Below, piece after piece: positions 1-4,103 of a DNA stretch of 7,661 bases; the first letter of the stretch is position 1, and each line of letters opens with the position of its first letter. Location: contig ONTY01000049.1 of NCBI GenBank assembly GCA_900320815.1, positions 1 to 7,661 of the forward strand, given 5' to 3'. This DNA comes from an uncultured Pseudomonadota bacterium (GTDB taxonomy: Bacteria > Pseudomonadota > Gammaproteobacteria > Burkholderiales > Burkholderiaceae_C). The translations under genes and the position numbers were made by a program. The notes below the pieces were generated by a model that searched no databases, had not been told where the DNA came from, and worked only from the letters and a program-made list of their open reading frames with translations.

Positions 1-358
1 GAATGTGCAAGAACCCGCCAGCCTGTATGAAATTGTCGCGGCATCGGGCAGTGCAGCGTTGATTGATAACGCTGCACGTGGCGCTGGGCGCGATTTGCTG
101 GCACCCTCAGCACGGCTGCTGCGCGATGCGGGTGTGCGCTATGAAAGTGTTGTTGCCACTGGCGGCGACGCCGCGCAAGCCATTGTGGAACTTGTGGAAG
201 AACACGGCTGCGACATGGTGCTGCTCGGCACGCGCGCCCTCGGGCTGCTTGGGCGCGCGCTGGAAGGCGGCTCCACCGCCCTGCGCCTGCTGCACACCTG
301 CTCCGTGCCCGTGCTGCTCGTCACGCCGCCGCAGGAGGGGGAAGCGGGCGGCGAATAG
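1..358 (+). CDS. Universal stress protein (UspA family), 3' part
   Basis: The reading frame is open from the left edge (frame beginning at base 2 with codons N-V-Q-E-P-A-S-L-Y-E), so the true start lies outside the window; the GTG at base 5 is internal. About 118 codons are visible of a family usually near 145-155 residues. The end carries the nucleotide-binding signature region, D-M-V-L-L-G-T-R followed by a glycine-rich turn and V-P-V-L-L-V, typical of the last beta-alpha-beta unit of UspA proteins, which bind ATP or act as dimeric stress-response proteins in the cytosol. The loop reads GTRALGLLGRALEGGST: the second glycine of the classical G-2X-G-9X-G(S/T) motif is alanine and there is an extra glycine before S-T, so ATP binding is uncertain. 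It ends with TAG. A diverged copy of its last ~100 bp lies at 3015-3119. Family assignment is firm; the substrate or stress is unknown. Confidence 0.9.
   Translation, partial: NVQEPASLYEIVAASGSAALIDNAARGAGRDLLAPSARLLRDAGVRYESVVATGGDAAQAIVELVEEHGCDMVLLGTRALGLLGRALEGGSTALRLLHTCSVPVLLVTPPQEGEAGGE
257..325 (+). repeat. Direct repeat, copy 1 (usp gene tail)
   Basis: This stretch recurs in the same orientation at 3015-3084. By eye, 65 of 69 bases match, with one inserted A in the second copy. Three of the four substitutions are synonymous (CTG to TTG, CTC to CTG, GTC to GTG) and one gives Ser to Pro, so the copies diverged as coding sequence. Together they bracket about 2.7 kb containing the HrgA-like and AlbA_2 genes and the surE fragment. 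Confidence 0.85.
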
Positions 359-378
359 TGGAAAAATTAAGGGCTTGC

Positions 379-403
379 GGCAATTTGTTCATGAAATTTT
401 GCC
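379..403. promoter_or_regulatory. AT-rich quasi-palindrome before hrgA-like gene
   Basis: Outer arms GGCAA (379-383) and TTGCC (399-403) are exact inverted repeats enclosing an AT-rich centre with the 8-bp palindrome TTCATGAA (388-395). No T-run follows on the plus strand, so it is a poor terminator for the stress-protein gene. Its position 28 bp before the start of a gene encoding a helix-turn-helix domain makes an operator possible. I found no convincing -35/-10 pair here. Confidence 0.25.
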
Positions 404-419
404 ACCGTTTGGAGGCGTG

Positions 420-425
420 AAGGAG
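420..425 (+). promoter_or_regulatory. Ribosome binding site of hrgA-like gene
   Basis: AAGGAG, separated by five bases from the ATG at 431. It fixes the start of the HrgA-like reading frame. Confidence 0.75.
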
Positions 426-430
426 ATGTC

Positions 431-781
431 ATGGCGGGGAAGTTGAGAATGCGCGAGGTGGTTTTTGCATATTTGAAAAACAATGCTGGTGCCAAGTTTA
501 CCGCGCTGCAGATTGCAGAGTGGATATTTGCAACTTATCCAGCCGAATGCGAGGAAAAAAGGCGAAGGAGCGCGCGAAATCTAGATGATATTTCTCTTGT
601 CCAGCAGCTTGTAGCTGAAATTGGTGCTCACCGCCCTGAAATGCAGAAAAAGCATCCGCAGATAAAAATCACCGAAGAGCGGCCACGCAAATATTATTAT
701 TCGGAGCAGGCGGCTGATGCCGAGGTGGTGCAGGCCGAAGCGGGGCAGAAAGAAGAGGGTGCAGGGCATTTGTCTGCGTAA
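431..781 (+). CDS. HrgA/COG2958-like protein, N-terminal winged-helix half (ends at in-frame TAA)
   Basis: This 116-residue ORF is the front part of a longer gene that continues in the same frame to 1339; the TAA at 779-781 is codon 117. Residues ~5-85 look like a winged helix-turn-helix: a helical R-E-V-V-F-A-Y-L-K start, the motif K-F-T-A-L-Q-I-A-E-W-I-F-A-T-Y-P, a Q-Q-L-V-A-E-I-G recognition-helix-like segment, and a wing ending in R-P-R-K-Y-Y-Y. The rest (~90-116) is an acidic, Ala/Glu/Gln-rich linker. From memory this matches the N-terminus of the HrgA family, named for a Helicobacter pylori gene found in place of a restriction enzyme gene; the biochemical role is not established. GC content is visibly lower than in the antiporter gene. 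If the stop is real, this half could still act as a small DNA-binding protein. Family call is from recall and moderately sure. Confidence 0.7.
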   Translation: MAGKLRMREVVFAYLKNNAGAKFTALQIAEWIFATYPAECEEKRRRSARNLDDISLVQQLVAEIGAHRPEMQKKHPQIKITEERPRKYYYSEQAADAEVVQAEAGQKEEGAGHLSA

Positions 782-808
782 CCTTCTTCGCGGCTTGGTG
801 AGCACGAT

Positions 809-1339
809 TTGTACCCGATGCTGATGCAGTATTTGCGCAATGAATTTTCTGTGTTTTCCATGCGCATTGACGAGAAAAAATCCTCAAACAGCAGGGGGCC
901 AAAGGGAAATCACTGGCTGCACCCTGACGTTGTGGGCATGGAAGATTTGGGAGCAGACTGGGATAGGGAAGTGCGCGACTGCGTGCATGAATATTTTGAC
1001 AAGCGCACCCGCCTGTGGTCGTTTGAGGTCAAGCTGCTGCTCAACGGTTCCAATGTGCGCGAGTGCTATTTCCAGGCACTTTCCAATTCCTCATGGGCAA
1101 ATCTTGCCTATTTGGTTGCAAGGGATATTGAAGGCACGGATACCATGAAAGAGCTGCGTCTGCTTTCTGCGGCGCACGGCATCGGCCTGATAAAGCTGAA
1201 TGTTGAGGACCCGTCCGAGATGAACCGCCTTGCGAAAGAAAACCGTGATTTCAAGGGCTTTGTGAAGCGCATCCGCCGCTTTTATCAAACGGGCGAAACG
1301 ACTGCCGCTGACTGGGGGTTGCCCGAGGTGGACGATTGA
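809..1339 (+). CDS. HrgA/COG2958-like protein, C-terminal half with PD-(D/E)XK-like motif
   Basis: This continues the frame of 431-781 after the TAA; the nine codons 782-808 read P-S-S-R-L-G-E-H-D and run directly into L-Y-P-M-L, which is how intact relatives appear to continue as I recall them. If translated separately, GGTGAG at 797-802 could serve the TTG at 809; ATG codons at 818 and 824 are alternatives. In full-gene numbering (M1 at 431) it shows H-P-D-V-V-G at 164-169, S-F-E-V-K at 197-201 and F-Q-A-L-S-N-S-S-W-A-N at 214-224. PD, then E-V-K on a predicted strand 33 residues later, fits the core of PD-(D/E)XK nucleases, but catalysis is inferred. The end (M-K-E-L-R-L-L-S-A-A-H-G-I-G-L-I-K-L, then F-Y-Q-T-G) looks complete. 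The TGA at 1337-1339 lies 32 bp before the next gene, suggesting an operon. A functional split gene or a recent pseudogene are both possible. Confidence 0.7.
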   Translation: MYPMLMQYLRNEFSVFSMRIDEKKSSNSRGPKGNHWLHPDVVGMEDLGADWDREVRDCVHEYFDKRTRLWSFEVKLLLNGSNVRECYFQALSNSSWANLAYLVARDIEGTDTMKELRLLSAAHGIGLIKLNVEDPSEMNRLAKENRDFKGFVKRIRRFYQTGETTAADWGLPEVDD

Positions 1340-1356
1340 GGCACGCCTTCCTGCAT

Positions 1357-1366
1357 AGAGGTGAGG
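1357..1366 (+). promoter_or_regulatory. Ribosome binding site of AlbA_2 gene
   Basis: AGAGGTGAGG ends five bases before the ATG at 1372. This decides for 1372 over the TTG at 1336, which has no such site and overlaps the upstream stop codon. Confidence 0.7.
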
Positions 1367-1371
1367 CACCG

Positions 1372-2856
1372 ATGAAAATGGACAAGCGCATATTGGAGCA
1401 ATTGATTGCCAAAGGCGAGGGCATCGACCTTGAGTTCAAGGCTTGTGGCAACCAGTTGCCAAAATCGGTGTATGAAACCGTGTGCGCTTTTCTGAACCGG
1501 CACGGGGGTACGCTTTTGCTTGGTGTGGCGGATGATGGAACCGTTCAGGGAATCAATCCCCAGGCGCTGGAGCAGATTCGCAAGGACTTCGTCACCGCTG
1601 TCAACAATCCCCAGAAGCTGACGCCGCCGACCTACCTGTCCGCAGACGATGCCGAGTTGGATGGCAAGCGCCTGCTGTGCATCCAGGTCGCCGAAAGCTC
1701 GCAGGTTCACCGCTGCAATGGCCGCATTTACGACCGCAACGAGGACGGCGATTTCGACATCACCGACAACATGGCGCTTGTCGCTGCCCTGTACCAGCGC
1801 AAGCAGGCCACTTACAGCGAAAACAGGATATTTCCCCATCTTGGACTTGATGACCTGGACAGGGCGCTGATTGCAAGGTGTCGCAGGATTGCCGTGCTGC
1901 GATGGGAAAATCATCCATGGAAAGGCATGGATGATCTGGAGTTGCTCAAGAGTGCCCAGCTGTACCAGACAAATTCAGACAATGGTGCTGCCGGTATCAC
2001 CTTGGCCGGAATCCTGCTGCTTGGAAAACAATTGCCGCTTCTGAATACGCTCCCCCATCATCGCACCGACCTGATTTTGCGCAAGGTGAACCTGGACCGC
2101 TACGACGACAGGGATTTTGTCGATGTGAATCTGGTGGAAAGCTATGACCGCATCATGGCGTTTGTTCACAAACATCTGCCCAACCCGTTCCATCTGGAAG
2201 GCACGACCAGCATCAGTATCCGTGATGCGATTTTCCGCGAAGTTGTTTCCAACCTTCTGATTCACCGGGAATACACCAACGCCTTTCCTGCCAAAATGAT
2301 TATCGAATACGGGCAGGTGCGAACCGAGAACAGCAGCCGCCCGCATGGTTTCGGGCGTCTTGACCCGGAAACATTTACCCCTTTCCCCAAAAACCCCGTG
2401 ATTGCCAAATTTTTCCGTCAGATTGGCTTGGCTGACGAGCTTGGCTCCGGGATGCGAAAAATGATGAAGTACGGTCGTGTTTACGGTGGCGCTGAACCGG
2501 AGCTGATTGAGGGCGATGTGTTCAAAATCATCATCGCCGTGCCGGAATACGGCGAACAGCCGGGGAGCGGGGTGCATGCCAGTGACCAAGTCACCCCCGA
2601 AGTCACCCCCGAAGTCACCCCCGAAGTCACCCCCGAAGTACGGAGGATGCTGTCAGTGCTGGCTGGCGAGATGGGCAGAGCCGAAATAATGGCCTTGCTC
2701 GGGCTGAAAGATGAGAAACACTTTCGTGAGCATTATCAGCAGGCGGCGATTATCTCCGGCGTCATTGAAATGACCATACCTGATAAACCTAAAAGCAGAA
2801 GCCAGAAATACCGTCTGACTGCGTTGGGCAAAAGCATTTTGAAGGCCAAAATATGA
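1372..2856 (+). CDS. AlbA_2 (Schlafen-type)/HATPase_c_4 ATP-binding transcriptional regulator, COG2865-like
   Basis: A 494-residue protein with three parts. Residues ~14-130 form an AlbA_2 (Schlafen AAA_4-like) domain: E-G-I-D-L-E-F-K at 16-23, then N-R-H-G-G-T-L-L-L-G-V-A-D-D-G at 42-56, and R-I-Y-D-R-N-E-D-G at 118-126. Residues ~190-390 form a GHKL-type ATPase of the HATPase_c_4 class, with the N-box E-V-V-S-N-L-L-I-H-R-E-Y at 290-301 and the late signature N-P-V-I-A-K-F-F followed by L-A-D-E-L-G-S-G-M-R-K. A linker of four V-T-P-E units (407-422) leads to a C-terminal winged-helix domain (~424-494), with K-H-F-R-E-H-Y and I-E-M-T-I-P-D-K-P-K-S-R-S-Q-K-Y-R-L-T, as in Fic-associated and COG2865 regulators. 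Such proteins are annotated as transcriptional regulators or RNA-binding proteins, and some occur in defence islands; the target here is unknown. It is probably cotranscribed with the HrgA-like gene. All domain signatures look intact. Confidence 0.88.
   Translation: MKMDKRILEQLIAKGEGIDLEFKACGNQLPKSVYETVCAFLNRHGGTLLLGVADDGTVQGINPQALEQIRKDFVTAVNNPQKLTPPTYLSADDAELDGKRLLCIQVAESSQVHRCNGRIYDRNEDGDFDITDNMALVAALYQRKQATYSENRIFPHLGLDDLDRALIARCRRIAVLRWENHPWKGMDDLELLKSAQLYQTNSDNGAAGITLAGILLLGKQLPLLNTLPHHRTDLILRKVNLDRYDDRDFVDVNLVESYDRIMAFVHKHLPNPFHLEGTTSISIRDAIFREVVSNLLIHREYTNAFPAKMIIEYGQVRTENSSRPHGFGRLDPETFTPFPKNPVIAKFFRQIGLADELGSGMRKMMKYGRVYGGAEPELIEGDVFKIIIAVPEYGEQPGSGVHASDQVTPEVTPEVTPEVTPEVRRMLSVLAGEMGRAEIMALLGLKDEKHFREHYQQAAIISGVIEMTIPDKPKSRSQKYRLTALGKSILKAKI
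2590..2637 (+). repeat. Four perfect 12-bp tandem repeats encoding VTPE
   Basis: The unit GTCACCCCCGAA occurs four times without a mismatch, in frame, each coding V-T-P-E, followed by GTA (V). The unit is a multiple of three, so gain or loss of copies changes only linker length between the ATPase and the winged-helix domain. Similar V-T/P-rich linkers are common in this family. Confidence 0.97.
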
Positions 2857-2900
2857 CTGCAGCGCATGAGCTGTTTGCTAACGTACCCGGGCAAACTCTT

Positions 2901-2906
2901 TACAAT
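2901..2906 (+). promoter_or_regulatory. Possible -10 element before the surE remnant
   Basis: TACAAT matches five of six bases of the sigma-70 -10 consensus and lies 27 bp before the ATG at 2934. The best -35-like hexamer is TTGCTA at 2875-2880, with a 20-bp spacer that is too long, so the promoter is weak at best. It may be the original surE promoter carried along with the gene fragment, and could now drive the DUF1963 gene. Confidence 0.3.
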
Positions 2907-2933
2907 CCACACTTTTTCCTTCGGTAACACCCC

Positions 2934-2996
2934 ATGCGCATCCTGCTTTGTAACGACGATGGCTATCAGGCGCCGGGCATTGTGGCGCTGCACGCG
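2934..2996 (+). pseudogene. surE: surE 5' fragment (5'/3'-nucleotidase N-terminus)
   Basis: The first ~21 codons read MRILLCNDDGYQAPGIVALH and on, which is the conserved start of the survival protein SurE, a cytosolic metal-dependent nucleoside monophosphate phosphatase of ~250 residues. The N-D-D-G metal-binding motif at residues 7-10 is intact. The remaining ~230 residues, including the other metal ligands, are absent: after about codon 21-27 the sequence becomes the end of a universal stress protein gene. The composite frame runs on to a TGA at 3114-3116 (60 residues) and cannot be an active enzyme. The neighbours often found after surE (pcm, nlpD, rpoS) are not present. The exact junction lies between about 2990 and 3014. 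Confidence 0.8.
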
Positions 2997-3014
2997 CCGC
3001 TGTATGTGAGCAGT

Positions 3015-3119
3015 GCGCTGGAAGGCGGCTCCAACCGCCCTGCGCCTGTTGCACACCTGCCCCGTGCCCGTGCTGCTGGTGACGTCGCTGAAAAATGCAG
3101 CCAAGGCGGATGGTGAATA
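3015..3119 (+). pseudogene. Universal stress protein gene 3' remnant (direct repeat copy 2)
   Basis: The stretch is homologous to the end of the gene at 1-358. It starts in the surE frame as A-L-E-G-G-S, then an extra A in the C-C-A-A-C-C context near 3032-3035 shifts the frame. After correcting for it, the sequence reads T-A-L-R-L-L-H-T-C-P-V-P-V-L-L-V-T-S-L-K-N-A-A-K-A-D-G-E and ends at TAG 3117-3119. The first 70 bp are nearly identical to copy 1; the last ~35 bp differ strongly apart from the terminal G-E-stop. It is therefore probably the tail of a second, paralogous usp gene rather than a fresh duplicate. Confidence 0.8.
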
Positions 3120-3124
3120 GAAAG

Positions 3125-4051
3125 ATGAAACGCAAAGCCTCCATTTCGCTGCGCGAGGCTTGTCGCGCGTGGTACCGCGCCAATGAGCGCAAGGCAATCC
3201 GCATTCATTATGAAAAAGTGCCGCAGCCGTTGCCTATTGGTGCAAGCAAAATTGGCGGCGCCCCGGATGTGCCCGCCGGTTTTGCGTGGCCGTGCACAGA
3301 TGTCTCAGATACCTTGTTTCCGTGCAAAGATATGGTTGAGAAATTGCGCGTCTTGGCGCACTTTTTCCATCTTGCACCCAAAAGAGGGAAAAAAGTGCCA
3401 TTGCTGTTGCCCATGACGTTTATGGCGCAGTTTGATTTGACGGAGCTTGCTACTTGTGATTCTGCTGGCCTGCTGCCGCATGCTGGGCATTTGGCATTTT
3501 TTTATCACAACCCGCTGGCTGGTGGAGATGGCCGGGGATGCGTGTTTTATTTTCCACTTGATGTGACATTGCAACGCATTGAGCCGCCGGAGGATTGCGT
3601 AGAACGCTTACCGGAGCAAAAGGCAAGGTTTACGGAAGAAGCAAGTTTTCCCTCAGTTGAGCAATTGCCCGCTGAATTGTATGACGAAGATTTTCTGGAT
3701 GAGATGTGCAACGAGACTGATGGGGAAGATACCTACAAGCTGCTGGGCTGGGCACATGAAATTCAGGGGGCAATGGAAGCTGAATGCCAGATGCGGGAAA
3801 TGGGGCTGGATTGGAAAGACTACAAAAAACCGCAGCACAAAGCCGCCATTGAAGCGGGCGCCGCCGACTGGATGCTGTTGCTGCAGTTGGGTACGATTTG
3901 GGAAAACACTGAGGATAAAAATATGAATGAAAAAAATAAAAAATGCGCCCTGATGTTTGGCGACAGCGGTGCGATTTATTATTGGATTCGCCGGCAGGAT
4001 TTGGCAGCGTGCCGCTTTGATAGGGCACGCCTGCTGTGGCAATGCTATTGA
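3125..4051 (+). CDS. DUF1963 / YwqG-family protein
   Basis: A 308-residue protein. The start at 3125 is chosen because GGTGA (3112-3116) lies eight bases upstream; that site is inside the usp remnant. The ATG at 3095 would add ten residues without a better site. Family signatures are in order: S-K-I-G-G-A-P-D-V-P at 41-50, the L-L-P-M-T-F-M-A-Q-F-D-L segment at 94-105, L-L-P-H-A-G-H-L-A-F-F-Y at 116-127, L-L-L-Q-L near 257-261, and the closing M-F-G-D-S-G-A-I-Y-Y-W-I-R with L-W-Q-C-Y (277-308). YwqG-type proteins are cytosolic and of unknown biochemical role. An Asn/Lys-rich stretch (E-D-K-N-M-N-E-K-N-K-K, ~266-276) sits where relatives, as I recall them, have a shorter loop. The gene appears intact. 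It converges on the antiporter gene. Confidence 0.85.
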   Translation: MKRKASISLREACRAWYRANERKAIRIHYEKVPQPLPIGASKIGGAPDVPAGFAWPCTDVSDTLFPCKDMVEKLRVLAHFFHLAPKRGKKVPLLLPMTFMAQFDLTELATCDSAGLLPHAGHLAFFYHNPLAGGDGRGCVFYFPLDVTLQRIEPPEDCVERLPEQKARFTEEASFPSVEQLPAELYDEDFLDEMCNETDGEDTYKLLGWAHEIQGAMEAECQMREMGLDWKDYKKPQHKAAIEAGAADWMLLLQLGTIWENTEDKNMNEKNKKCALMFGDSGAIYYWIRRQDLAACRFDRARLLWQCY

Positions 4052-4103
4052 GGTGGGTATTTTGTACGTCAACGGCGAACGAACAGAGCCGGTAGAAGGC
4101 TAG
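4052..4103. other. Convergent intergenic gap
   Basis: These 52 bp separate the stop of the DUF1963 gene from that of the antiporter gene on the opposite strand. The only symmetry seen is AGCC...GGCT (4087-4101) with a seven-base loop and no T-run, so no convincing terminator is present for either gene. No start of an mrpC gene is visible on the minus strand. Confidence 0.6.

Noticed and set aside
1285..1914. Minus-strand ORF of 209 codons opposite the AlbA_2 gene (also 1975-2589)
   Set aside because: No family resemblance. The plus-strand gene has conserved motifs throughout and a good ribosome site.
257..3084. Transposon target-site duplication
   Set aside because: The repeat is ~70 bp of coding sequence with synonymous divergence, and no transposase or terminal inverted repeats were found between the copies.
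3095..3124. Upstream ATG start for the DUF1963 protein
   Set aside because: It would begin inside the usp remnant without a better ribosome site. The GGTGA at eight bases favours 3125.
4050..4103. Plus-strand reading EVGILYVNGERTEPVEG ending at TAG 4101
   Set aside because: It looks protein-like and could be the tail of a lost gene, but it is only ~17 codons, has no clear start or ribosome site, and I recognise no family.
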